Source of the DNA: Lachnospiraceae bacterium
Lineage (GTDB): Bacteria; Bacillota; Clostridia; Lachnospirales; Lachnospiraceae
Length of the DNA: 64,000 nt
Assembly (NCBI GenBank): GCA_024680815.1
Contig: JAILBQ010000033.1
Coordinates: forward strand, 1-64,000
Direction: 5' to 3'
This document shows positions 9,249 to 20,356 of the stretch, piece after piece. The translations under genes and the position numbers were made by a program. The notes under the pieces were generated by a model. The model was not told where the DNA came from. It was given only the letters and a program-made list of their open reading frames with translations, and did no database searches. Every line of letters begins with the position of its first letter. The first letter of the stretch is position 1.

Positions 9249-10337
9249 TTGGAGAAGACCCTCATCCAAAATGATATTCTTATTGACTTAAAGCATATCA
9301 CCAAGAGCTTCGGCTCTCACATGGTCTTAGATGACTTCAGCCTCTATATCCGCAAGAACGAATTCGTGACGCTGCTCGGCCCCTCGGGCTGCGGAAAGAC
9401 CACGACCCTTCGTATCATTGCGGGCTTTGAAACACCGGATACGGGAGAAGTTTTTTTTGAAGGAAAGAACATAAATTCCCTGCCGCCGGAAAAGCGGGAG
9501 ATAAACACGGTGTTTCAGAAGTATTCTCTTTTTACCCATATGACCATAGCGGAAAATATCGCTTTTGGCCTCAAAATCAGAAAGAAACCCAAAGCATACA
9601 TAGAAGAAAAGATTAAATATGCTCTGGAGCTGGTTGGACTTACCGGCTTTGAGGATCGCTGCCCGGAAACTCTTTCCGGCGGGCAGCAGCAGAGGATTGC
9701 CATAGCGAGAGCAATTGTCAACGAGCCAAAGATTCTCCTCCTGGACGAGCCGCTGGGGGCGCTGGATTTAAAGCTCCGGCAGTCAATGCAGCTTGAGCTT
9801 ATGCGCCTTAAAAACGAGCTGGGCATAACCTTTGTATACGTGACCCACGATCAGGAAGAGGCCCTTACGATGTCAGATACCATCGTCATTATGAACCAGG
9901 GCTACATCCAGCAGATAGGCACTCCCGAAGATATCTACAACGAGCCGGAAAACGCCTTTGTGGCTGATTTCATCGGGGATGTAAATATGCTGGACGGCAA
10001 GGTTATAAGCAAGAGCGCGGTGGAGATGCTGGGGACGAGTTTTCCCTGTACCGACGAGGGGTTCGAGGCCGGGACAAAGGTGGATGTGGTTATACGTCCG
10101 GAGGATATCGTGCTGACAAATCCGGGAGAGGGCACTATCGACGGTCTGGTGGAAGAGGTGATTTTCAAGGGAGTGCACTACCAGATGAAGGTGCGTTGCC
10201 GTGGATACGCCTTTTTTGTCTGCTCTACTGTATGCAGGGAGGCAGGATCGAAGGCCGGACTTCAGATTGATCCCTTTAATATACGCCTTATGCCCAAGCC
10301 CCAGTCCGACGATGAAAGGGCGGTACACGAGGAATGA
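9249..10337 (+). CDS. potA: Spermidine/putrescine ABC transporter ATP-binding protein
   Basis: Walker [19 protein letters not shown]-terminal TOBE; probable TTG start after GGGAGG (the nearer ATG at 9242 is out of frame). Confidence 0.92.
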   Translation: MEKTLIQNDILIDLKHITKSFGSHMVLDDFSLYIRKNEFVTLLGPSGCGKTTTLRIIAGFETPDTGEVFFEGKNINSLPPEKREINTVFQKYSLFTHMTIAENIAFGLKIRKKPKAYIEEKIKYALELVGLTGFEDRCPETLSGGQQQRIAIARAIVNEPKILLLDEPLGALDLKLRQSMQLELMRLKNELGITFVYVTHDQEEALTMSDTIVIMNQGYIQQIGTPEDIYNEPENAFVADFIGDVNMLDGKVISKSAVEMLGTSFPCTDEGFEAGTKVDVVIRPEDIVLTNPGEGTIDGLVEEVIFKGVHYQMKVRCRGYAFFVCSTVCREAGSKAGLQIDPFNIRLMPKPQSDDERAVHEE

Positions 10338-11131
10338 AAAGATTCTGTATGCGCTTTTATCTCGCCCTGGCGTTTGTGTTTTTATATACACCGATTCTTA
10401 TACTGATTGTGCTTTCCTTTAACGATTCGAGAGTGCGGAGCTCCTGGGGAGGTTTTACCCTGAAATGGTATGCCCAGCTTTTTTCCGATGCGACACTGCT
10501 TACGGCACTTAAGAATACTCTGTCCATCGCCCTTATCTCGGCGGGGATAGCAAGTCTGATTGCGCTTATGGCGGCTCTCGGAGTGGATGCCATGCGTAAA
10601 AATCATGCGGTGGTGGTTATAAACCTCGGAAATATCCCGGTGCTTAACGCCGATATCGTGACCGGAATAATACTTATGTTAACCATGGGGCGGTTTATGA
10701 AGCTGGGATACGCCAGTATTCTTATCGCCCATATCACCTTTAATATTCCCTATGTTTTTCTGTCGGTTTTACCGGCGATAAAAAACTGCAACCGAAGCGT
10801 CTACGAGGCGGCCAGGGACCTGGGAGCCGATGCCGGCACAGCCTTTTTCCGGGTTTTGCTGCCGGATATTATGCCCAGTCTTATGGGCGGTTTTTTCATG
10901 GCCGTCACCCTTTCAATGGATGATTTTGTGGTGACGTATTTCACAAGGGGAGCCGGGATAGATACTCTGTCCACCCTGATCTACGGGCAGCTGAAGCGCG
11001 GGCTTAAGCCGGAAATGTACGCGCTTTCCAGCATGATCTTTTTTGTGGTGCTGCTTATTCTTATTGCCGGAAATCTGATTCCCGGAGGAGCGAAGAGGAG
11101 AGACAACGATGCGGTCTGGAAACGAATTTAA
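10334..11131 (+). CDS. potC: Spermidine/putrescine ABC transporter permease PotC
   Basis: [34 protein letters not shown] loop. Confidence 0.9.
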   Translation: MKRFCMRFYLALAFVFLYTPILILIVLSFNDSRVRSSWGGFTLKWYAQLFSDATLLTALKNTLSIALISAGIASLIALMAALGVDAMRKNHAVVVINLGNIPVLNADIVTGIILMLTMGRFMKLGYASILIAHITFNIPYVFLSVLPAIKNCNRSVYEAARDLGADAGTAFFRVLLPDIMPSLMGGFFMAVTLSMDDFVVTYFTRGAGIDTLSTLIYGQLKRGLKPEMYALSSMIFFVVLLILIAGNLIPGGAKRRDNDAVWKRI

Positions 11132-12221
11132 GTCAGGAGGAGCTCTCATCCTTTCAGGCCTTGTTATACTCATCCTCATGGGGACGTTTATCGTCTGCTG
11201 GGTTGCCGAATCCGGTTCGGATGGAGTTGAAATCGCGCCGGGCGGAAGCAAGGATTCCATCATTGTTTTAAATTACGGCGAATATATGGAACGGGATATT
11301 TTCGAAACCTTTGAGGAGGAAACCGGCATAAAGGTGTATTATGACGAGGCCGCAACCCCGGAGGAGATGTACGCCAAATACAAAGGCGGAGCCATAGATT
11401 ATGACCTCATGTGCACTTCGGACTATATGATAGAAAGACTTATCGCAGAGGGAGAAACAAGGGAGATCGATTTTGACGCGATGGAGTACGCGGACAACAT
11501 CGATGAGCGCTATTACCGGCTTTCAGAGACCTTCGATCCCGGAAACCGGTATTCTCTGCCTTATTTCTGGGGGACGGTGGGACTTCTCTACAACAGCGCG
11601 AAGGTTAAAGAGGTACCGGATTCCTGGGATGTGATTTTCAATGGAGACTATTCCGGGGATATTTTCATGACCAACAGCATGAGGGACGCCTATATGTGTG
11701 CTCTTAAATATCTGGGTTATTCTCTGAATACCGAAAATAAAGAGGAAATCGATGAGGCCCAGAGGCTGCTGCTTAATCAGAAAAAAGATGTGGAGGCCTA
11801 TCTGGTAGACGAAATCCGGGAGGAGATGGTTGCGGGAAACGCGGCTGTTGCCGTATGCTATTCGGGAGAGGCCTATCTGGCCAACGAATATGATCCCGAC
11901 CTGGAATACGCTGTGCCGAAGGAGGGCACGAATCTCTGGGTGGATTCCTGGTGCATATTAAACAAGGGAAAAAACCCGGAGGGAGCCCTAAAGTTTCTGG
12001 ATTTTATCTGCAGAGAGGATATAGCGCTTTTAAATTTCGAGGTGGTGTATTATCCGACGCCGAACAGGGCGCTTTATGAGAGCCTGCCGGAGGATATAAG
12101 AGAGGACGAATACGTCTTCCCGCCGGAGGACAGTATTGTCAATTCCGAGGTTTATGCCCCTTTAAGCCAGGAAACCACCGAGTATTACGGAGAGCTGTGG
12201 AAGGAGCTGAAGGTTGAATAG
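11109..12221 (+). CDS. potD: Spermidine/putrescine-binding protein PotD
   Basis: LNYGEYMERDIFETFEEETGIKVYYDEAATPEEMYAKYKGG...LPYFWGTVGLLYN. Confidence 0.92.
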   Translation: MRSGNEFKSGGALILSGLVILILMGTFIVCWVAESGSDGVEIAPGGSKDSIIVLNYGEYMERDIFETFEEETGIKVYYDEAATPEEMYAKYKGGAIDYDLMCTSDYMIERLIAEGETREIDFDAMEYADNIDERYYRLSETFDPGNRYSLPYFWGTVGLLYNSAKVKEVPDSWDVIFNGDYSGDIFMTNSMRDAYMCALKYLGYSLNTENKEEIDEAQRLLLNQKKDVEAYLVDEIREEMVAGNAAVAVCYSGEAYLANEYDPDLEYAVPKEGTNLWVDSWCILNKGKNPEGALKFLDFICREDIALLNFEVVYYPTPNRALYESLPEDIREDEYVFPPEDSIVNSEVYAPLSQETTEYYGELWKELKVE

Positions 12222-13074
12222 GGCGTCGCAAAAAAGGACGCTTCTCGCGTTTCCTTATATTTTCTGGATCATCGCGTTCACTTTGATTCCGGTTCTTATC
12301 CTTTTCTGGTATGCTTTCACGGACGCGGAAGGAGCCTTTACGCTTAAGTACCTTGCCGCCGTGTTTCAGAAGGTGCATTTAAAATCGCTCTGGATGTCCG
12401 TAAGGCTTTCTTTTGTCTGTACCGTGCTCTGCCTCCTTATTGCCTATCCGCTGTCATTATGCATGCGGTCTCTGAAAATCAGCCGGAAGTGGATGCTGAC
12501 CACTATTGTAATTATTCCCATGTGGATGAACTTTGTTTTGCGGATCATGTCCTGGCAGCTGATCTTATCGAAAAACGGGATCTTAAACCGCCTTTTTTCG
12601 ATGCTTTCTCTCCCCCCGCAGAATCTGGCAAATTCCGGTGCGGCTATTGTTATAGGCATGGTCTACGATTTCCTCCCCTTTATGCTGCTGCCGATTTACA
12701 ATTCCGTGATGGATGTTGAAGAGGATGTGCTGGAGGCGGCCAGAGATCTGGGAGCAGGGACTTTAACCGTTATCTTTAAGATTCTGGTGCCCTTAAACCG
12801 CCCGGGGATAATAAGCGGAATTACCATGGTTTTTGTGCCGGCCCTTACCACCTTTGCTATCTCGGATATGCTGGGAGGCGGCAAGGTTATGCTTATCGGC
12901 AACATCATAGAGCAGGAATTCCTGAACACTATGAATACGCACCTGGGCTCAGGGCTGTCGCTGATTCTCATGGTCTTTATCCTGATCGGCATGCTCTTCT
13001 CCTTCCGTTTGGAAAGGGATCAGGAGGAATACAAAGCGAAAAGTACGGCTGAGAAGGAAAAAGAGTTATGTTAA
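12214..13074 (+). CDS. potB: Spermidine/putrescine ABC transporter permease PotB
   Basis: [50 protein letters not shown]. Confidence 0.9.
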   Translation: MNRASQKRTLLAFPYIFWIIAFTLIPVLILFWYAFTDAEGAFTLKYLAAVFQKVHLKSLWMSVRLSFVCTVLCLLIAYPLSLCMRSLKISRKWMLTTIVIIPMWMNFVLRIMSWQLILSKNGILNRLFSMLSLPPQNLANSGAAIVIGMVYDFLPFMLLPIYNSVMDVEEDVLEAARDLGAGTLTVIFKILVPLNRPGIISGITMVFVPALTTFAISDMLGGGKVMLIGNIIEQEFLNTMNTHLGSGLSLILMVFILIGMLFSFRLERDQEEYKAKSTAEKEKELC

Positions 13075-14273
13075 CCGGGGAAGAGCTGCTGCGTCTGCAG
13101 AACGGTAATGGTGTGAGCGGAATTGCTCTGAGAAATGAGAAAGAGAAAAACGTGACTCTCACGGAGGAGGCCGCCAACAGGATTGCAGGCGGCTTTGTGC
13201 TTTTCCTCGAGCAAAAGACGCTTAAGCCGGCCTCGGAGCTTAAGGTTGCCATCGGTCACGACTCCAGGCTCTCCTCGGATGAGTTGACGGAAGCGGCAAA
13301 GAAGGCCATGCTTTCCATGGGGGTACGGGTAGTGGATTGCGGGCTCGCCCCTGCACCTGCGATGTTCATGTCCACCCTTTTTCCCGAGACGTCAGCTGAC
13401 GGAGCTGTTATGGTTACAGGGGGAAAAGAGGTCTTTACCGTAAACGGTTTTAAATTTTATACCATGGCCGGATGCGCGGAGGAAGAGGATATACGCCGGA
13501 TTCTGGAGCATGCTTCGGAGCTCCCCGAGCAGAATATAACTGAAGGAGCGTCTGCGGGGACAGGCGGTTCGACGCAAAACGCCGGGAAATGTTATCTTGT
13601 CGGAATTTATTCAAAATACCTTTCCGATAAACTTCGGGAGGCCCTGGGCGGGGGAGAAGAACCTCTTTCCGGCCGGCATATCGTTGTGGACGCCGGAAGC
13701 GGTTCCGGCGGTTTTTTTGCGGAGAAGATCTTAAGCCCGATGGGCGCGGATATTAAAGGGAGTCTTTTTTTGGAACCGGACGGGCACTTTCCCGGTCACA
13801 TTCCTGATCCCGGAAGCAAAGAAGCAATGGAGGCTTTGAAAAACGCAGTTCTTTTATCGGGGGCGGATTTCGGGCTTTCTTTTGATGCGGGAATGGAGAG
13901 GCTTTCCGCCGTTTCCGGAAACGGGGTGGAGCTTAAAGGGAGTTCTCTTATCGGGGCCGTTGCGGAGGTGCTGGCACCGGATTATCCGTGGAGCACGGTG
14001 GTGACGGATCTTCCGGCGGGCAACAGGCTTTCTGAGTTTATGGAAAACGAGCTGGGAATGGGGCATTTTTCGGCTAAAACCGGGGATATAATAAAGGAAT
14101 GCAGACGTTTAAACGGGGAAGGAAAGGTTTCTCCTCTGGCAATGGATTCGAGCGGCCGCGGGGTCTTAAGCGAAAATTATTATCTGGAGGACGGGGCCTG
14201 TCTGGCACTTAAGCTTATTATTTCTCTCGCGAAGGAAACCGGAGGAACGGCGATTGACTTTTTGAGTCCCTGA
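13068..14273 (+). CDS. Phosphohexomutase (PGM/PMM) family protein with degenerate catalytic motifs
   Basis: Fold signatures retained (IGHDSRLSS, NGFKFYT, ENYYLEDGA) but Ser loop, metal loop and sugar loop are altered. Confidence 0.8.
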   Translation: MLTGEELLRLQNGNGVSGIALRNEKEKNVTLTEEAANRIAGGFVLFLEQKTLKPASELKVAIGHDSRLSSDELTEAAKKAMLSMGVRVVDCGLAPAPAMFMSTLFPETSADGAVMVTGGKEVFTVNGFKFYTMAGCAEEEDIRRILEHASELPEQNITEGASAGTGGSTQNAGKCYLVGIYSKYLSDKLREALGGGEEPLSGRHIVVDAGSGSGGFFAEKILSPMGADIKGSLFLEPDGHFPGHIPDPGSKEAMEALKNAVLLSGADFGLSFDAGMERLSAVSGNGVELKGSSLIGAVAEVLAPDYPWSTVVTDLPAGNRLSEFMENELGMGHFSAKTGDIIKECRRLNGEGKVSPLAMDSSGRGVLSENYYLEDGACLALKLIISLAKETGGTAIDFLSP

Positions 14274-14337
14274 GGGTATTATTTGAAACGGACGCTTTAT
14301 GGCTTTAAAGCGATATAAATGATTGGAGGAAGGGCAG

Positions 14338-15975
14338 ATGCCTATTACAAAATATCTCGAAAGAAACGCGAAAGAATACACTGACGACGTGGCATTGGTG
14401 GAACTCAACCCCGGCATGAAGGAAGACAGGCGGATGACCTGGAAGGAATATGATCTGATGCAGCCGGAGCCCGCCGGACCTTACAGGAGGGAGATAACCT
14501 GGAGGGTTTTTAACGAAAAAGCCAACCGCTTCGCCCACCTCCTTATGGAGCGGGGAATAAAAAAGAACGATAAGGTGGCGATTCTTCTGATGAACTGTCT
14601 GGAGTGGCTGCCAATTTATTTCGGTATTTTAAAGACCGGGGCCGTAGCCGTACCTTTAAATTTCCGCTATACCTCGGAGGAGATCGACTACTGCGTGAAC
14701 AAAGCGGATGTGGATATTCTGGTCTTCGGTCCGGAATTTATCGGCCGTGTTGAAGAGATCGCGGAGAAGCTTTCCGTAAAGCGGCTTCTCTTCTTTGTGG
14801 GGGATAACTGCCCCACCTTTGCAGAGAGCTATTACGCTCTGACCATGAACTGTGATTCAAGAAATCCGGATATTCCCATATCCGATGATGATTACGGCGC
14901 TATTTATTATTCTTCGGGAACCACGGGATTTCCGAAGGCCATTCTGCATAAACACAGATCCCTTATGCATTCTGCCGCTGTGGAGCAGAAGCACCATTCC
15001 CAGAGCAGAGAGGATGTGTTCCTGTGCATTCCTCCGCTTTATCACACGGGCGCCAAGATGCACTGGTTCGGAAGTCTGATTTCGGGAAGCCGGGCAGTGC
15101 TTTTAAAGGGAACAAAGCCGGATGAGGTTCTGGACGCGGTTTCGAGAGAAAAATGTACAATTGTCTGGCTCCTTGTGCCCTGGGCTCAGGATATACTGGA
15201 TGCGCTGGATACGGGGGAACTGAAAATCTCGAATTACGAGCTTTCACAGTGGAGGCTTATGCATATAGGCGCGCAGCCTGTGCCCCGCTCCCTTGTACGC
15301 CACTGGCGGGAGTATTTTCCGGAGCACGCTTATGACACGAATTACGGCCTGTCGGAATCTATCGGGCCGGGCTGCGTCCATCTGGGCGTGGAAAATATCG
15401 ATCATGTAGGAGCCATCGGGGTTCCGGGCTATGGCTGGGAATGTAAGATTGTGGATCCTGAGAGAAAAGTCGTAGAGCGCGGCGAGGTGGGAGAGCTTGC
15501 GGTAAAGGGACCCGGTGTCATGGAATGTTACTACAATGACAAGGCTGCTACCGAGGAAGTAAAGGACAGTGAAGGCTGGCTCTATACCGGAGACATGGCC
15601 AGGCAGGATGAGGAAGGCTTCTATTATCTTGTGGACCGGAAGAAGGATGTTATTATTTCAGGCGGCGAAAACATATATCCCGTTCAGATAGAAGATTTTC
15701 TGCATGAATTTGAGCCGGTGGATGATGTGGCCGTCATCGGCCTGCCGGATAAGCGGCTGGGAGAAATTTCCGCAGCGGTGATTGAGCTTAAGAAGGGGTA
15801 TGAGTGTACCGAAGAGGATATAAATAATTTCTGCAAGGCGCTTCCGAAGTATAAGAGGCCGAGAAAGATAATCTTTGCAGACGTCCCCCGGAATGCCACC
15901 GGAAAGATCGAGAAGCCGAAGCTTCGCTCTCTTTACGGCGGCGAAGGACTGGTAGAGAAAGAGAATAACAGTTAA
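14338..15975 (+). CDS. AMP-dependent (acyl-CoA) synthetase/ligase
   Basis: YYSSGTTGFPKAILHKH, LYTGDMARQDEEGFYYLVDRKKDVIISGGENIYP; SD GGAGGAAGG before ATG 14338. Confidence 0.93.
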   Translation: MPITKYLERNAKEYTDDVALVELNPGMKEDRRMTWKEYDLMQPEPAGPYRREITWRVFNEKANRFAHLLMERGIKKNDKVAILLMNCLEWLPIYFGILKTGAVAVPLNFRYTSEEIDYCVNKADVDILVFGPEFIGRVEEIAEKLSVKRLLFFVGDNCPTFAESYYALTMNCDSRNPDIPISDDDYGAIYYSSGTTGFPKAILHKHRSLMHSAAVEQKHHSQSREDVFLCIPPLYHTGAKMHWFGSLISGSRAVLLKGTKPDEVLDAVSREKCTIVWLLVPWAQDILDALDTGELKISNYELSQWRLMHIGAQPVPRSLVRHWREYFPEHAYDTNYGLSESIGPGCVHLGVENIDHVGAIGVPGYGWECKIVDPERKVVERGEVGELAVKGPGVMECYYNDKAATEEVKDSEGWLYTGDMARQDEEGFYYLVDRKKDVIISGGENIYPVQIEDFLHEFEPVDDVAVIGLPDKRLGEISAAVIELKKGYECTEEDINNFCKALPKYKRPRKIIFADVPRNATGKIEKPKLRSLYGGEGLVEKENNS

Positions 15976-15981
15976 GGCATC

Positions 15982-16989
15982 TTAAGAACGCTCTTTTGCC
16001 AGAGCGGCAAAGCGGGCGGCATTCTCTCTGTCGCCCATAATAACATAACAGATATGGAGCCCGATAAACGGATAGGCATCGTGATACCTGCCGTTTAAAA
16101 GGCTCTCCGTTTCAAAGGCCGCGTTGTAATACCACATCACGGCCTCTTTATAATCCCGTTTTCCGCGGTAGTATTCCCCAAGCTCAAACACCAGCTCCGA
16201 GGGCACGTTCCCGGAAGCCAGCCCCCGGGAGGAGGCACGCAGCAGTCCCTCCGTGTCGTCCTTTAAGCGGCAGGCTTTTGAAAGAACCGACGCAGACATA
16301 AGAATGAGTTCCGTATCGTTGTCTTCATTTATAAAACGGGAAAAATGCGGAAGCGCTTTGATGAAATCCTCATCGGAACCGGAAACGAAAAGTTCCCGGG
16401 CATACATGCGCTTAAGCCTCGAGGAGAGGTTGCCGTTTTTTTCAATCAGCTTATGGAAAATCGAAAAATCCCTGTCCTGGTGGCTGCCCGTGGGAAGATG
16501 TGTGATGCGGACGTCGCTGTCGTATACTATGGGCGTCAGACGCACTGTTTCGTGGAGGGGATCCTCCCAGAGAAAGGTTCTCAGGCGCTTAAACAGCTTG
16601 GGACGGAGCTCTTCGTCGAAATTGTAGGTGGTATTGAAGGAAAGCTGGTTGGTATAGAGCATCTGCACGATGTCCACCTCCGGCAGAAGAGCCTGTTTCA
16701 GAATCTCAAACTTCCTGCGGTTTTCCTCATCCAGCACCTCGTCGGCATCCGCGCTGTAAATATAGTCCATTGTGGCCAGGGAGAAGGCAAAATTACGGGC
16801 CGCGGAGAAATCATCATCCCATTTGTAATCATATATCAGGTCTGTATATTTCGCGGCGATCTCCTTTGTCCGGTCCGTTGAGCCGGTATCGACTATGATT
16901 ATTTCGTCCATCAGACCCTTAAGGCTGTCCAGGCAGCGGGATAGAATGTCTTCTTCGTTTTTGACTATCATGCAAAGGCTTATGGTCAT
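15982..16989 (-). CDS. Glycosyltransferase family 2, tetratricopeptide-like C-terminus
   Basis: MTISLCMIVKNEEDILSRCLDSLKGLMDEIIIVDTGSTDRTKEIA. Confidence 0.9.
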   Translation of the reverse strand: MTISLCMIVKNEEDILSRCLDSLKGLMDEIIIVDTGSTDRTKEIAAKYTDLIYDYKWDDDFSAARNFAFSLATMDYIYSADADEVLDEENRRKFEILKQALLPEVDIVQMLYTNQLSFNTTYNFDEELRPKLFKRLRTFLWEDPLHETVRLTPIVYDSDVRITHLPTGSHQDRDFSIFHKLIEKNGNLSSRLKRMYARELFVSGSDEDFIKALPHFSRFINEDNDTELILMSASVLSKACRLKDDTEGLLRASSRGLASGNVPSELVFELGEYYRGKRDYKEAVMWYYNAAFETESLLNGRYHDAYPFIGLHICYVIMGDRENAARFAALAKERS

Positions 16990-17087
16990 GGGGACCTCCT
17001 TAAGTAGGAAGGGCGGAATTATGTCAACTAACCCGCGTTTAAAAACACGTATACAGTATACCCTATTTTTCCTGTTTTGACGAGGGT

Positions 17088-17116
17088 TTGTATGTGACCC
17101 GGATTTGTGATACAAT
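17088..17116 (+). promoter_or_regulatory. Putative sigma-A promoter of the polysaccharide locus
   Basis: TTGTAT-N17-TACAAT ahead of rfbB. Confidence 0.55.
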
Positions 17117-17149
17117 ATATATAACTATGGACTTGAAACGGAGGGGCTG

Positions 17150-18241
17150 ATGAAAACCTATCTTGTGACCGGAGGAGCCGGATTTATCGGCTCGAATTTC
17201 ATTCATTTTCTGTTTGAAAAGTACGGAGACGATATCCGTATTCTTAATGCCGATGCTCTGACCTATGCCGGCAACCCGGAAAATCTCCGCGCTGTGGAAA
17301 ACCGGGAAAACTACAGATTTTATAAGGTCGATATCTGTGATACAGAGGCCGTTTCAGAGATATTCAGGGAAAATGATGTGGACTGCGTGGTGAATTTCGC
17401 CGCTGAAAGTCATGTGGACCGGAGTATAGACCATCCCGAGATTTTTGTCCGGACGAATGTTCTGGGGACGGCGGTCATGCTGAACGCGGCAAGGGCTGCC
17501 TGGGAAAAGGAGGACGGGAAATATCCCGAAGGGAAGCGTTTTCTCCATGTCTCCACCGACGAGGTCTATGGATCCCTGAGCGGAAGCGATGATTATTTTT
17601 ATGAGACTACGCCCTATGATCCCCACAGTCCGTATTCGGCAAGCAAGGCTTCTTCCGATTTTCTTGTTAAATCCTATGTGGATACCTATCAGTTTCCGGG
17701 GATCATCACAAACTGCTCAAACAACTACGGACCGTATCAGTTCCCCGAAAAGCTTATTCCGCTTATGATAAACAATGCCCTGAACGGGAAGAGCCTTCCT
17801 GTATACGGAGACGGAAAAAACGTGCGTGACTGGCTCTACGTGGAGGATCACGCAAAGGGAATTGACGCGGTTATAAACGGCGGACGGATCGGAGAAAAAT
17901 ACAATATCGGCGGACACAACGAGCGGGAGAATGTGGAGATAGTACATATCATCCTCGATACCCTGCGGGAGCTCCTTGACGAAAACGATCCGCGAAGGGA
18001 AAACGTCAGCGATTCGCTCATCACCTATGTCACGGACAGGAAAGGACATGACCGGCGCTATGCCATAGCTCCGGATAAGATTCGTTCGGAGCTCGGATGG
18101 GAGCCGGAAACAACCTTTGAAGAGGGTATCAGGAAAACCATACGCTGGTATCTCAATAATGAAGAGTGGCTGAAGAATGTGACCAGCGGAGAATATCAGA
18201 AATATTACGAGAAAATGTACGGAGCGAAAAAGGAATCATGA
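17150..18241 (+). CDS. rfbB: dTDP-glucose 4,6-dehydratase
   Basis: [31 protein letters not shown]. Confidence 0.96.
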   Translation: MKTYLVTGGAGFIGSNFIHFLFEKYGDDIRILNADALTYAGNPENLRAVENRENYRFYKVDICDTEAVSEIFRENDVDCVVNFAAESHVDRSIDHPEIFVRTNVLGTAVMLNAARAAWEKEDGKYPEGKRFLHVSTDEVYGSLSGSDDYFYETTPYDPHSPYSASKASSDFLVKSYVDTYQFPGIITNCSNNYGPYQFPEKLIPLMINNALNGKSLPVYGDGKNVRDWLYVEDHAKGIDAVINGGRIGEKYNIGGHNERENVEIVHIILDTLRELLDENDPRRENVSDSLITYVTDRKGHDRRYAIAPDKIRSELGWEPETTFEEGIRKTIRWYLNNEEWLKNVTSGEYQKYYEKMYGAKKES

Positions 18242-19107
18242 AAGGAATTATTCTTGCCGGAGGCTCCGGCACAAGGCTTTATCCTCTGACAAAGGCTGTA
18301 TCCAAACAAATGATGCCGGTTTATGACAAGCCGATGATTTATTATCCTCTTTCCACACTGATGCTTTCGGGAATCCGGGATATTCTCATTATTTCAACCC
18401 CCAGAGATCTGGGGGGCTTTAAGGAACTCTTCGGGGACGGCTCGGAGCTGGGTTTAAGCATGTCCTATGCCGAGCAGCCCAGTCCCAACGGCCTGGCGGA
18501 GGCGTTTATAATAGGCGAGGATTTTATCGGTTCCGACCGGGTAGCCATGGTGCTGGGAGACAATATTTTTTACGGTCAGAGCTTTTCAAGAGTGCTTAAG
18601 GACGCGGCAGAGCGGGAGAGCGGCGCGACTATTTTCGGATATTACGTGAAAAATCCGAAGGAATACGGCGTGGTGGAATTTGACAAAGAAGGAAGGGCCA
18701 TATCCATCGAGGAAAAGCCGGAGCATCCGAAATCAAACTACGCGGTGCCCGGGCTTTATTTCTATGATAACGACGTGGTGGAGATTGCGAAGAATGTCCG
18801 GCCGTCTGCCCGTGGAGAGCTGGAAATTACCAGCGTCAACAACGCTTACCTTGAACGGGGGGATCTGTTCGTTGAAACACTGGGCCGTGGCTTTGCCTGG
18901 CTGGATACGGGGAGTCATGATTCTCTTCTGGATGCAGCGGATTTTGTGGCGGCTTTCCAGAAGCGCCAGGGGCTTTATATTTCCTGCATTGAGGAAATTG
19001 CTTATAAAAAGGGCTTTATTAACAGGGAGCAGCTTTTAAAGCTCTCGGAACCGCTTTTGAAGACGGCTTACGGCCAGTACCTGGTGGACGTGGCCAATGG
19101 ATTATAG
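18238..19107 (+). CDS. rfbA: Glucose-1-phosphate thymidylyltransferase
   Basis: [42 protein letters not shown]. Confidence 0.97.
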   Translation: MKGIILAGGSGTRLYPLTKAVSKQMMPVYDKPMIYYPLSTLMLSGIRDILIISTPRDLGGFKELFGDGSELGLSMSYAEQPSPNGLAEAFIIGEDFIGSDRVAMVLGDNIFYGQSFSRVLKDAAERESGATIFGYYVKNPKEYGVVEFDKEGRAISIEEKPEHPKSNYAVPGLYFYDNDVVEIAKNVRPSARGELEITSVNNAYLERGDLFVETLGRGFAWLDTGSHDSLLDAADFVAAFQKRQGLYISCIEEIAYKKGFINREQLLKLSEPLLKTAYGQYLVDVANGL

Positions 19108-20341
19108 GCGTTTCCGGTTTTTCATTCTCGTTCTTTGCCTGGGGATTGTCGCTCTCGGCGGATATTATCTTATTTCCCGTTCCCTGGGTTTTTCTTCCGG
19201 ACGGACTTCCTTTACAGAGGAAACTAAGGTGCTGCCGGAGGATACGTTACAGACGGATCCCCTGGATCCTCCGGACCCATGGGAGGCCTTTGCCAGGGAA
19301 TCGGATAATGCCGGGAAAAGGGCCGGGGAATACAGCCTGCTGCTCTCCTCCGTAGATCATGATATAAAGATGCTGATTTTAAACGACGAAGGGGAGCTTG
19401 AGAAAGGGCATGCTTTTACCGCTCTGCTGGAGGGGCCGGAGGGAGATGCGGAGTACGGCGATTTTGACCGGGACGGAGTGATTTATGCCTCCGAGCTTAT
19501 AAGCGGCGAATATACGGTATCGCTTTTTGATGAGCGAACTCCGGTTAAAAAGGACGGAAAATACATTGCCAGAGTTCCTGTGAGCGTTCGTGAGCAGATT
19601 TCCTATCAGCCTTTAGCGGATATAACACCGGAGATTTATACCGAAGCGGAGATTAATGCTGCGGCGGAGGATACGGCGGAGCAGTCCGAGGCTGAGGAAG
19701 AGCGGGAAGAAGAGACGGAAAGTACTGCCGGGGGAAGGCCGGATCTTTCCGGAGGAAGTATCGGCATAGATGTTTCCAAATATAATAAGGATATTGACTG
19801 GAACACAGTTAAAAAAGCAGGAATAGAGTTCGCGATAATCCGTATAGGCTACAGGGGCTCTACTTCCGGGGTACTGGTGGTGGATCCTTATTTCAGAAAA
19901 AATCTGGAAGGTGCGAAAGCAGCCGGAGTTAAGGTGGGGGTGTATTTCTTTACCCAGGCCGTAAATGTGACGGAGGCTGTGGAGGAGGCCAGCGCGGTTA
20001 CGACCCTGGTTTCTGCGGCGGATCTTGAATTGCCGGTTTTTCTGGATGTGGAAGCTGCCGGAGGAAGGGCAGACGGACTGGATGTAAAAAGCCGGACGGA
20101 AAATATAAACGCCTTTTGCCGGACCCTTCAGAATGCCGGTTACAGCGCCGGGGTTTACGCAAACAAAAGATGGTTTGAAAGTTATATTGACAGAGAGTCT
20201 CTCGAAGGATGGAAAATCTGGCTGGCCCGTTACCGCTCGTCCTCTCCGGGACTTGAGTGCGACTGCTGGCAGTATACCTCGAGGGGAACGGTTGACGGAA
20301 TAAAGGGCAACGTGGATCTGGATGTGAATTATAGTCTTTAA
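19097..20341 (+). CDS. Membrane-anchored GH25 family lysozyme-like protein
   Basis: N-terminal [34 protein letters not shown]...PVFLDVE...WLARY...WQYTS. Confidence 0.9.
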   Translation: MDYRRFRFFILVLCLGIVALGGYYLISRSLGFSSGRTSFTEETKVLPEDTLQTDPLDPPDPWEAFARESDNAGKRAGEYSLLLSSVDHDIKMLILNDEGELEKGHAFTALLEGPEGDAEYGDFDRDGVIYASELISGEYTVSLFDERTPVKKDGKYIARVPVSVREQISYQPLADITPEIYTEAEINAAAEDTAEQSEAEEEREEETESTAGGRPDLSGGSIGIDVSKYNKDIDWNTVKKAGIEFAIIRIGYRGSTSGVLVVDPYFRKNLEGAKAAGVKVGVYFFTQAVNVTEAVEEASAVTTLVSAADLELPVFLDVEAAGGRADGLDVKSRTENINAFCRTLQNAGYSAGVYANKRWFESYIDRESLEGWKIWLARYRSSSPGLECDCWQYTSRGTVDGIKGNVDLDVNYSL

Positions 20342-20356
20342 GGAGGAAGAACCGTT

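Noticed and set aside
15975-15982. Missing terminator between convergent genes as an anomaly
   Set aside because: Tight convergent ends are common in compact genomes and nothing else is unusual here
17105-17120. TGATACAATATAT shared with 48699-48711 as a regulatory motif
   Set aside because: Match is essentially an extended sigma-A -10 box; not specific
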